Shown piece by piece: positions 7,702-14,175 of a stretch of 34,934 nucleotides of DNA. The notes beneath the pieces were generated by a model. That model had not been told where the DNA came from, searched no databases, and was given only the letters and a program-made list of their open reading frames with translations. A program made the position numbers and the translations under genes. This stretch comes from Nocardia vinacea NBRC 16497 (lineage in GTDB: Bacteria; Actinomycetota; Actinomycetes; Mycobacteriales; Mycobacteriaceae): assembly GCF_000308835.1 (NCBI RefSeq), contig NZ_BAGN01000136.1:1-34934 (forward strand), written 5' to 3'. Numbering within the stretch: the first letter of the stretch is position 1; every line of letters starts with the position of its first letter.

Positions 7702-9462
7702 TCAGGCGGCTTTGAGGAGGTCGCCGCCAGAGGCCAGGGCGGCGTAGCGGCCGTCGGAGTCCATGAGCTCGCGGTGGGTGCCGCGTTCGATGATCTGGCC
7801 GCGGTCGAGTACGACGATCTGGTCGGCGTCGCGGACGGTGGAGAGCCGGTGCGCGATGGTGATGGTGGTTCGGCCTTCCGACAGCGCGTCTATGGCGGCC
7901 TGCACCTCCTGCTCGGTACGGTTGTCCAGCGCGCTGGTGGCCTCGTCGAGCACCAGGATCGGCGGATTGCGCAGGATTACCCGTGCCACCGCCAAACGCT
8001 GCTTCTCACCACCGGAGAACCGATAGCCGCGCTCGCCGACCAGCGTGTCGTAGCCGTCCGGCAGGCTCGCGATATGGTCGTGGATCTGCGCGGCCCGCGC
8101 CGCGGCGTACATCTCCTCGTCGGTCGCATCGGGTTTGGCGAAGCGCAGATTCTCCGCGACCGAGGCGTGGAACAGGTAGGTCTCCTGCGAGACCACACCG
8201 ACGGCGGCGGCGAGATCGGCAAAGGACAAGTCCCGCACATCGATTCCGTCGATCTCGACCCGTCCGGATGTCACATCGTAGAGTCGCGCCACCAGGTAGC
8301 CGAGTGTGGTTTTGCCCGAACCGGTTTCGCCGACAATGGCCAGACTGGACCCGGCGGGCACAGTGATATCGATGTCCTGCAACACATCCCGTGTCCCGGA
8401 TCCGTAGGTGAAGCCGACATGCTCGAAGCGGACCTCGCCCTTGACACCCGAATCCGGCACCGGCACCGGCTCTATCGGTTCCTCGATATCCGGCTTCAGG
8501 TCCAGGTATTCGAAGATCCGACCGAACAGCGACATGGAACTCTGCACCTCCACACCGGTATTCAGCAACTGCACCATCGGCCGCAGCAGGCTGGTCTGCA
8601 GGGTCGTGAAGGCGACCAAGGTGCCGATCGAAACCAGCGGATGTCCCCCTGCCACGGTCAATCCCGCCGCCCAGTAGACGATCGCGGGCATGGCCGCCAT
8701 GACGATCTGAATCGTCGACTGCCGCCACCGGCCAGCCATTCCGGACCTGATCTCCAGATCCACCAGCCCACGCGATTCCTTCGCGAAATCGTCGACCAGC
8801 GCGGGTGCGCGGCCCATCGTGCGCCCGAGCAGAATGCCACTCACCGACAGCGATTCCTCCACAATCGCCGACATGCCCGCCAATTTCTGCTGCCGTTGCG
8901 CGGTGATCTTCCTGCGTTCGTCGCCGACGCGCCTGCTGATCCAGACGAAGAACGGCAGCATGATCAGCGAGACCAAGGTGAGCCGCCAGTCGAGGGCGAT
9001 CATGGCGATCACCGAGGCGATCACGGTTGTGAAGTTCGAGACCAGTGAGGTCGCGGTCGAGGTGACCGTCGATTGCATGCCGCCGATATCGTTGGCGATC
9101 CGCGACTGCACTTCGCCGGTGCGGGTGGTCGTGAAGAACGACAACGGCATTCGCTGCAACTGCGCATACACCGCGGAGCGCAGATCGTGCATGACTTCCT
9201 GACCGACCGCGGTGGAGATGTAGGTCTGGAGCACGCCGAAGACGCTCGTGAGTGCGGCGACCGCGACCATGCCTGCCGCGAGTGCGGTCAGCAGACCGGT
9301 GCGGCCGTGCGGCAGGGCGTCATCGAGGATCCCGCGCAGCATGAACGGCGATGCCAGCGCGACCAGTGACGACAAACCGACGAGCGCGGCTACCAGCGCC
9401 AGGCGCGCGCGATACGGACGAAACAGCCGGACGATCCGGCGAAGTTGATGTGGGGGCTGCAT
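7702..9462 (-). CDS. ABC multidrug-type exporter, fused permease and ATPase
   Basis: A 586-residue half-transporter. Residues ~1-310 form the six-helix type IV exporter membrane domain; residues ~340-580 form the nucleotide-binding domain. Walker A is GETGSGKTT near residue 378, the signature FSGGEKQR near 481 and Walker B ILVLDEATSALD near 503. It should work as a homodimer in the inner membrane exporting lipids, drugs or other hydrophobic compounds. AAGGAGG lies just upstream of the ATG. It is divergent from a MarR repressor, and the 81-bp gap holds two matching palindromes, so expression is probably MarR-controlled and inducible by its substrate. The substrate cannot be deduced. Confidence 0.93.
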   Translation of the reverse strand: MQPPHQLRRIVRLFRPYRARLALVAALVGLSSLVALASPFMLRGILDDALPHGRTGLLTALAAGMVAVAALTSVFGVLQTYISTAVGQEVMHDLRSAVYAQLQRMPLSFFTTTRTGEVQSRIANDIGGMQSTVTSTATSLVSNFTTVIASVIAMIALDWRLTLVSLIMLPFFVWISRRVGDERRKITAQRQQKLAGMSAIVEESLSVSGILLGRTMGRAPALVDDFAKESRGLVDLEIRSGMAGRWRQSTIQIVMAAMPAIVYWAAGLTVAGGHPLVSIGTLVAFTTLQTSLLRPMVQLLNTGVEVQSSMSLFGRIFEYLDLKPDIEEPIEPVPVPDSGVKGEVRFEHVGFTYGSGTRDVLQDIDITVPAGSSLAIVGETGSGKTTLGYLVARLYDVTSGRVEIDGIDVRDLSFADLAAAVGVVSQETYLFHASVAENLRFAKPDATDEEMYAAARAAQIHDHIASLPDGYDTLVGERGYRFSGGEKQRLAVARVILRNPPILVLDEATSALDNRTEQEVQAAIDALSEGRTTITIAHRLSTVRDADQIVVLDRGQIIERGTHRELMDSDGRYAALASGGDLLKAA

Positions 9463-9495
9463 AGGCGCCTCCTTCCGAGGACTACGTCATGAAAC

Positions 9496-9539
9496 TGAGC
9501 ATGACTCATAATTGTTCCCAAAACAATGAGTTATGCTCA
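9496..9539. promoter_or_regulatory. Paired MarR operators
   Basis: TGAGCATGACTCA (9496-9508) and TGAGTTATGCTCA (9527-9539) are each palindromic. The second is the reverse complement of the first with one difference. They lie 31 bp apart, about three helical turns, on the same DNA face. The second site covers the candidate -10 TATGCT (9532-9537) of the MarR gene. Confidence 0.75.
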
Positions 9540-9543
9540 ACAA

Positions 9544-10026
9544 ATGGATACCGCGCTCGATCCCGATCTCCCCGAGCTGTTCCTGCGCACCGCGAAACGC
9601 ATCCGCCGCAACCAGGTCGCGCGACTCGCCCCCCTGGGCATTACCCCAGGTCAGGCCCGTGCTCTCCGCATTTTCGGCCACCACGACGAGCCCCTGCGGA
9701 TGGCGGCAATCGCCGACCACCTCGGCATCGTTCCGCGATCCGCCACCACCGTCGTCGATGCGCTCGAAGCCGCAGGCCTGGTCTCGCGCGCGCCCGACCC
9801 GACCAACCGCCGCTCGACCTTGGTCACGCTCACCGACTCCGGCCGAGCCGCGCTCTCCCAGATGGCCGCTGCCCGCCGTGCGGCCGCCGAGGAGATCTTC
9901 GCCGGCCTGAGCGCCGACCAGCGCACAACGCTTCGTGAATTACTTGCGGCACTCGATTCGGAGGCCTCGGCCGGCGAATCCACTGGGACGAACATCTCGT
10001 TGACTTCCCCACAGCCCCGGGGCTGA
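9544..10026 (+). CDS. MarR-family transcriptional regulator
   Basis: A 160-residue winged-helix repressor. LGITPGQARALRIFGHHDE leads into the recognition region MAAIADHLGIVPRSATTVVD and the wing RAPDPTNRRSTLVTLTDSGRAAL. Start choice: an ATG at 9526 lies inside the operator and neither it nor the ATG at 9544 has a Shine-Dalgarno sequence. TATGCT at 9532-9537 sits about 7 bases before 9544, so a leaderless transcript starting at the 9544 ATG is the best reading. The divergent ABC exporter is the probable target. MarR proteins of this layout usually release DNA on binding the exported compound. The C-terminus (IFAGLSADQRTTLRELLAAL) is the usual dimerisation helix. Confidence 0.9.
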   Translation: MDTALDPDLPELFLRTAKRIRRNQVARLAPLGITPGQARALRIFGHHDEPLRMAAIADHLGIVPRSATTVVDALEAAGLVSRAPDPTNRRSTLVTLTDSGRAALSQMAAARRAAAEEIFAGLSADQRTTLRELLAALDSEASAGESTGTNISLTSPQPRG

Positions 10027-10034
10027 ATTCGGGC

Positions 10035-10314
10035 ATGTTGGACTTGCCCGCCGGCCCGATTACGAAGGCTCAGACCGGCATTGCCGCCGGAGCACGGACC
10101 TGCTTCCTGTTGCGCGGGGTGTTCGACGCCCCCGAATGCGCCGAAATCATCGATACGGCAACGGATTCGGGCTTCGCACCGACCGGCGCGCACTATCCGG
10201 GGTCCTATTCGCAACAATGACCGGCTGGTCCGAGGCGTCGCCGCACTCCCCGACTGCCGTTTGGCGAGCGCCTCATACGACGGAACCGTGCGCTTGTGGT
10301 GGATCCGCGCGTAA
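10035..10314 (+). pseudogene. Fused gene relics: 2OG-Fe(II) oxygenase N-terminus joined to a WD40 repeat tail
   Basis: From the ATG at 10035 the frame reads like the N-terminus of a 2OG-Fe(II) oxygenase (FLLRGVFDAPECAEIID, then GFAPTGAHYPGSY) and then stops at 10220. Skipping one base at about 10209 restores the family motif RNNDRLV at 10210, so there is a one-base frameshift. After RNNDRLV the sequence changes to LPDCRLASASYDGTVRLWW, a typical last blade of a WD40 repeat protein, ending at a stop at 10312-10314. The catalytic H-x-D...H part of the oxygenase is missing. I read this as two unrelated genes joined by deletion and now dead. The family calls come from motif recognition only. Confidence 0.6.
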
Positions 10315-10317
10315 ACC

Positions 10318-10414
10318 AACCACCGGCGTAACCATCAAACTGCTCTACGCGAGCATCGCCGCCGCCCTGTTCACCTGGTTCGCCATCCGCTACTTCAGAA
10401 TCCGAAACCGGTAG
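10318..10414 (+). pseudogene. Membrane-protein C-terminal fragment
   Basis: The frame ending at the TAG at 10412-10414 encodes KLLYASIAAALFTWFAI followed by the basic tail RYFRIRNR. That is a convincing transmembrane helix with positive-inside flank. No start codon with a ribosome site lies in this frame nearby, so it looks like the surviving end of a deleted membrane protein in the same scar. The rest of 10027-10424 holds nothing I recognise. Confidence 0.35.
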
Positions 10415-10424
10415 TCCGAGGTAC

Positions 10425-11273
10425 TCAGTGGGTGTTTTCGGCCGCGGTTACCACATGGCGCATGAGCAGGGCGGTGGTTACGGGGCCGATGCCGCCGGGG
10501 ACGGGGCTGAGGGCGGCGGCCTTGCCGCGGACGGTTTCCGCGGCTACGTCGCCGACGATTTTGCCGTCGGGAGCTTCGTTGGTGCCCACATCGATGACGG
10601 TGGCGCCCTCGCGGATGTGTTTGCCGGTGACCAGGCCGATGCGGCCGGCGGCGGCTACGACGATATCGGCGGCGGAGGTGACGGCGGGGAGGTCGGTGGT
10701 GCGGGAATGGCAGATGGTGACGGTGGCGTTTTCGGCGAGCAGGAGTTGGGCGAGGGGCTTGCCGACGATATTGGAGCGGCCGACGACGGCGACATGCCGT
10801 CCGGCCAGCTGGATTTCGTGATGCTTCAGTAGTTCGACGACGGCCTCGGAGGTGGCGGGGACGAAGCCGTCGAGGCCGGAGGCGAGCAGGCCGAGCGAGA
10901 GCGGGCTGACACCGTCGACGTCCTTGCCGGCGGCGATGGCTGAGCTGACATCGTCGAGGGTGACACCGGCGGGCAGCGGGGTCTGCAGCATGATCGCGTC
11001 GACGGCGGAGTCCGCGCTGCGGGCGGTGAGTTCGTCGCGGATCCGGTCGATGCTCGCGTCGGCGCCGAGTTCGATTGTGTCGCAGGCGATTCCGAGGCGC
11101 TCGGCGGCCTTGCGCAGTGAGTTCACGTACCACGCGCTGGCCGGATCGTCATTTGCCACGATCAGGGCCAGGCGCGGCGCGGTTCCGCTCGCGGTGAGCG
11201 CGGCGGCACGCTGCTTGGTGTCGGCGTTGATGGCGGCGGCGAGTTCCTTGCCGGACAGCGAAACGGTATCCAC
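10425..11273 (-). CDS. folD: FolD-type methylene-THF dehydrogenase/cyclohydrolase homologue lacking the catalytic lysine
   Basis: A 282-residue protein with FolD architecture: SGKELAAAINADTKQRAAAL, the substrate region DDPASAWYVNSLRKAAERLG, QTPLPAGV, KDVDGVSPLSLGLLASG, the Rossmann motif GRSNIVGKPLAQLLLAE and PGGIGPVTTALLM. FolD oxidises 5,10-methylene-THF with NADP and hydrolyses the methenyl product. In E. coli the loop is YVASKRKACEE, with catalytic Lys54; here it is YVNSLRKAAER, so that lysine is Leu. QLPLP reads QTPLP and the usual PCTP reads VPAT. The Tyr, Gln and Asp of the active site remain. Loss of this lysine is expected to abolish cyclohydrolase activity, perhaps sparing the dehydrogenase. 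GTG start at 11273, preceded by AAGGTG. It may be a second FolD paralogue; the gene symbol indicates family only. Confidence 0.85.
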   Translation of the reverse strand: MDTVSLSGKELAAAINADTKQRAAALTASGTAPRLALIVANDDPASAWYVNSLRKAAERLGIACDTIELGADASIDRIRDELTARSADSAVDAIMLQTPLPAGVTLDDVSSAIAAGKDVDGVSPLSLGLLASGLDGFVPATSEAVVELLKHHEIQLAGRHVAVVGRSNIVGKPLAQLLLAENATVTICHSRTTDLPAVTSAADIVVAAAGRIGLVTGKHIREGATVIDVGTNEAPDGKIVGDVAAETVRGKAAALSPVPGGIGPVTTALLMRHVVTAAENTH

Positions 11274-11362
11274 GTTGTCACACCTTATCGGCTGCACCGC
11301 ACGACCGGTTTCGGCGGGCACCCCGCGCGCCGCCCGGTTTGCGCGGACGCCGGAAACAACGC

Positions 11363-11393
11363 ATGGCAATTACCAGGCTATGGCCGTTACCAG
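11363..11393. repeat. Short direct repeats between divergent folD-like and YdcF-like genes
   Basis: ATGGCAATTACCAG (11363-11376) and ATGGCCGTTACCAG (11380-11393) differ at two positions and are offset by 17 bp. Each contains a partial TGG...CCA dyad. They may bind a regulator of either flanking gene. The remainder of the 205-bp gap shows no other clear structure. Confidence 0.35.
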
Positions 11394-11478
11394 TCGTATC
11401 GTGGTTGTGCTTGCCAATGGCTAACTGTCAGCAGACCTACCGAAGCCCCGTTTCACACGTGGAAAGGTGTCGACTGTA

Positions 11479-12351
11479 GTGAAGATCTCGAGGCATTGGA
11501 AACTATGGGTCGCGACCGCGTTCGCGGCCGCGACCATCACCGGACTATCCGGCGCACCCGCCATCGCGGCGCCGGAAACCGACGCCCTCTACAACTCCGC
11601 CCAGCGCGCCTTCACCGACGGCGACGATGCCGGCGGCCGCGCCGAACTCCGACAGCTGATCGCCGCCGACCCGGCCGATGCCGAGGCCCTTTCGCTGCAG
11701 GCGATCTGGTCGCATTACGCCAATGACCTGCCCGCCATGGCCGATGCGCTGGCCCGGCTCACCGCCGTCGACCCGGCAATGGCCCAGGGCACCAGCAATG
11801 TGCTCGGCGCGATCGGCGCCGCGGTCACCACTCTGCCGAATCCGCTGCCGGCGATCGTCGGACCGCAAACCGGAATCGTGGTGCTCGGCTACGGCCTGCT
11901 CCCGGACGGTTCGCTGCGCCCCGAGCTGGTCAACCGGCTGACCGCGGCGTGGTTGCAGGCGGTCGCCTCACCACTTTCACCGATCGTCGTCACCGGCGGA
12001 AACCCGCAGAACGGCATCACCGAGGCCGAGGCCATGCGGGCCTGGCTGATCGACAAGGGGCTGCCGGCATCCCGGATCAATGTCGAGAACCGAGCCGGAT
12101 CGACGGTGCAGAACGCACTGTTCAGCACCAGGATGCTGCGCGATATCGGCGCGAACAGCGCGGTCGTGGTGACCTCGCCGAACCACATCCGGCGCGCGGT
12201 CGCCGATTTCATTGTCGCGGGCACTCGAGTGGTCGGGGCGACCACCTCACTCGAGCAGTTGGTATCGCAGTTGCCGCCGCCCGCCAGGCAGGCGCAGCGC
12301 GGCATCTACCTCGACGCGACGCGGACGTTCCAGCTCGCCACCGCACGCTGA
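11479..12351 (+). CDS. Exported YdcF-like protein (DUF218 domain)
   Basis: A 290-residue protein. The N-terminal signal sequence is MKISRHWKLWVATAFAAATI with cleavage near AIAAPE. A TPR-like helical region (residues ~40-105) precedes the DUF218/YdcF domain, seen as TGIVVLGYGLLPDGSLRPEL, VVTGGNPQNGITEAEAMRAWL and NRAGSTVQNALFS. E. coli relatives include YdcF and SanA, some linked to envelope integrity and vancomycin exclusion; the biochemical function is not settled. GGAAAGG at 11461-11467 supports the GTG at 11479; a GTG at 11467 overlaps that ribosome site. The gene lies upstream of a 16-bp inverted repeat. It is likely anchored or secreted at the cell envelope. Confidence 0.86.
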   Translation: MKISRHWKLWVATAFAAATITGLSGAPAIAAPETDALYNSAQRAFTDGDDAGGRAELRQLIAADPADAEALSLQAIWSHYANDLPAMADALARLTAVDPAMAQGTSNVLGAIGAAVTTLPNPLPAIVGPQTGIVVLGYGLLPDGSLRPELVNRLTAAWLQAVASPLSPIVVTGGNPQNGITEAEAMRAWLIDKGLPASRINVENRAGSTVQNALFSTRMLRDIGANSAVVVTSPNHIRRAVADFIVAGTRVVGATTSLEQLVSQLPPPARQAQRGIYLDATRTFQLATAR

Positions 12352-12357
12352 GCGGAA

Positions 12358-12423
12358 TGGGTCTGAGCGCGCGCTTTCCGCCTGAAATGACATAAATCGC
12401 GCAAATCCGCACGCTCAGACCCA
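12358..12423. terminator. Long inverted repeat downstream of the YdcF-like gene
   Basis: Arms 12358-12373 (TGGGTCTGAGCGCGCG) and 12408-12423 are inverted repeats with one mismatch in 16 bp. They are separated by a 34-bp, AT-richer loop. The repeat starts 7 bp after the YdcF-like stop and ends 31 bp before the next start. It could terminate transcription or attenuate the downstream methyltransferase gene. The loop is long for a normal terminator. Confidence 0.5.
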
Positions 12424-12454
12424 CCGCACCCTGTCCACACGGCACGATATTCCG

Positions 12455-13255
12455 ATGACACCAACCGGAGGAGTGGTCGCGCAACTGCGCGCGGCAGGCT
12501 GTGTATTCGCCGAGGACGAGGCGCGGTTGCTGATCGCCGCGGCGGCGGAGACCGGTGCCGATCTCAGCGACTTGGTCGCACAGCGGGTTTCCGGAACACC
12601 GCTGGAATACCTGCTGGGCTGGACCGAATTCCACGGCATCCGCGTCGCGGTCGCGCCGGGCGTCTTCGTACCGCGCCAGCGCACCGCCTTCCTCGTCGAC
12701 GAGGCCGCCGACCTCGCCCGCGCCATGCCTCAGCACCCTGTTGTCGTCGATATATGTTGTGGCTCAGGCGCATTGGGTCTCGCGTTGGCACACACTCTTG
12801 CCACCGAAGGGCGCCCGATAGAACTCGCAGCCACCGATATCGAACCCGCGGCGGTCGAATGCGCCCGCCGCAACCTCACCCCGATCGGCGCGCCCGTCTA
12901 CGCAGGCGACCTTTTCGAGCCGCTCCCCCGTGAATTGTGCGGCCGAATTAATATCCTGCTCGCCAACACCCCGTACGTGCCATCCGCGATGATCACCAAA
13001 ATGCCTACGGAGGCACGCGATTACGAACCGCGCACCGCCCTCGACGGCGGACCCGACGGCCTGGATATCTTCCGCCGCGTCGTCGCCGCCGCCCGTACCT
13101 GGCTCGCGCCGGGCGGCCACCTGCTGGTCGAATCCACCGAAGCCCAGGCCCTGCCCTCGATCACCGTTCTCACCGCGCACGGCTTGACCGGCCGCATCGC
13201 CGAATCCGACGAGCTGTACTCCACCGTCGTCATCGGCACCAAGCCAGACATATGA
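12455..13255 (+). CDS. PrmC/HemK-like methyltransferase with altered motif NTPY
   Basis: A 266-residue SAM-dependent methyltransferase. The PrmC-like N-terminal helical domain includes GTPLEYLLGWTEFHGIRVAV and VFVPRQRTAFLV. The SAM-binding motif is VVDICCGSGALGLALA near residue 98. PrmC methylates the GGQ glutamine of release factors using an NPPY motif; here the motif is LANTPYVPS, that is NTPY. Actinobacteria often carry such paralogues, annotated as putative N5-glutamine methyltransferases, beside true PrmC. The substrate may therefore be another protein. An ATG at 12455 was chosen because PrmC-type homology starts soon after; there is no strong ribosome site. It is convergent with the SDR gene at 13303, with a 47-bp gap. 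Confidence 0.85.
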   Translation: MTPTGGVVAQLRAAGCVFAEDEARLLIAAAAETGADLSDLVAQRVSGTPLEYLLGWTEFHGIRVAVAPGVFVPRQRTAFLVDEAADLARAMPQHPVVVDICCGSGALGLALAHTLATEGRPIELAATDIEPAAVECARRNLTPIGAPVYAGDLFEPLPRELCGRINILLANTPYVPSAMITKMPTEARDYEPRTALDGGPDGLDIFRRVVAAARTWLAPGGHLLVESTEAQALPSITVLTAHGLTGRIAESDELYSTVVIGTKPDI

Positions 13256-13302
13256 TTCCGATCACCGCCCGACGTGCGGCTCACCACGACGTTCTGAGGC
13301 CG

Positions 13303-14133
13303 CTACTTCTTGCGACCGGTGAACTCGTCCATCGAGTGGTACACGCCAACCGAATTCAGGAACAGATCGCGCAGTTTGATCGGCAGCAGACCGGAGATCG
13401 CCTTGTTGAGCCGCGATGTCCACGGCAGGATCACCAGCGGAGTGCCCGCTTTCATTTCGCGCCACGAGGCGTCGACGACATCGTCCTGTTCGAGAATCGG
13501 CGTGAACAGGAAACCCTTTGCACCATCGAACATTCCGGTGTTGATGTAGGTCGGACAGACCGTGGTGATCTGCACATGGTCGTGGCCCGCCTGTTCCAGC
13601 TCGATGCGCACCGAATCCGACCAGCCCAGCGCCGCCCACTTCGAGGCCGCGTACACGCTCATGCGGGGATTGGAAACCAGCCCCGCCGAGGACGCGACGG
13701 TCATGACACGCGCTGTCCCCGTGCCGCGCACCATCGCGGGCAGGAATTCGAGCGTAATGTACATCGGCGCAAGGGAATTGATCGCCATCGTCTTATCGAT
13801 ATCGGCGCGATCGGTGGTCTCCCAGAAGTAGCTGTTGCCGCGCACGATGCCCGCATTGTTGATCAGGATGTCGATATCGCCGACATCGGCGCGCACCGCC
13901 GCCGCGGCCTCGCTGATGGCGTCCTGCGCGGACACGTCGACCACATAGTGATGGATGGCGACGCCGCGACCGGACAACTCGACCGCGGTCTCCTTCAGCG
14001 CGGATTCGTTGATATCCCACAGCACTACCGCGGCCGCACCCTCACGCACCGCACGCTCGGCGAACAGCTTGCCCAGGCCCATTGCCGCGCCCGTGACCAG
14101 GACCTTCTTATCGGCTACCGTGTCCAGTTTCAT
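13303..14133 (-). CDS. Short-chain dehydrogenase/reductase
   Basis: A 276-residue classical SDR. The cofactor motif TGAAMGLG is at residues 15-22, NNAG near 92, and SSAG with YAASK form the catalytic Ser-Tyr-Lys set near 150-167. WDINESALKET after beta-2 has an acidic Asp, which favours NAD(H). The C-terminal extension resembles retinol-dehydrogenase-like SDRs acting on hydrophobic alcohols or ketones. It lies 42 bp downstream of the aldehyde dehydrogenase gene on the same strand, so alcohol-to-aldehyde-to-acid oxidation by the pair is a reasonable inference. The substrate is unknown. Confidence 0.9.
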   Translation of the reverse strand: MKLDTVADKKVLVTGAAMGLGKLFAERAVREGAAAVVLWDINESALKETAVELSGRGVAIHHYVVDVSAQDAISEAAAAVRADVGDIDILINNAGIVRGNSYFWETTDRADIDKTMAINSLAPMYITLEFLPAMVRGTGTARVMTVASSAGLVSNPRMSVYAASKWAALGWSDSVRIELEQAGHDHVQITTVCPTYINTGMFDGAKGFLFTPILEQDDVVDASWREMKAGTPLVILPWTSRLNKAISGLLPIKLRDLFLNSVGVYHSMDEFTGRKK

Positions 14134-14175
14134 TCGTCCTCATCTTGATTTCGTCGTGAACAGCTTTTGGCGCAA

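Noticed and set aside
9512..9537. TTGTTC and TATGCT as a -35/-10 pair for the MarR gene
   Set aside because: The spacer is only 14 bp. TATGCT alone is retained as a -10.
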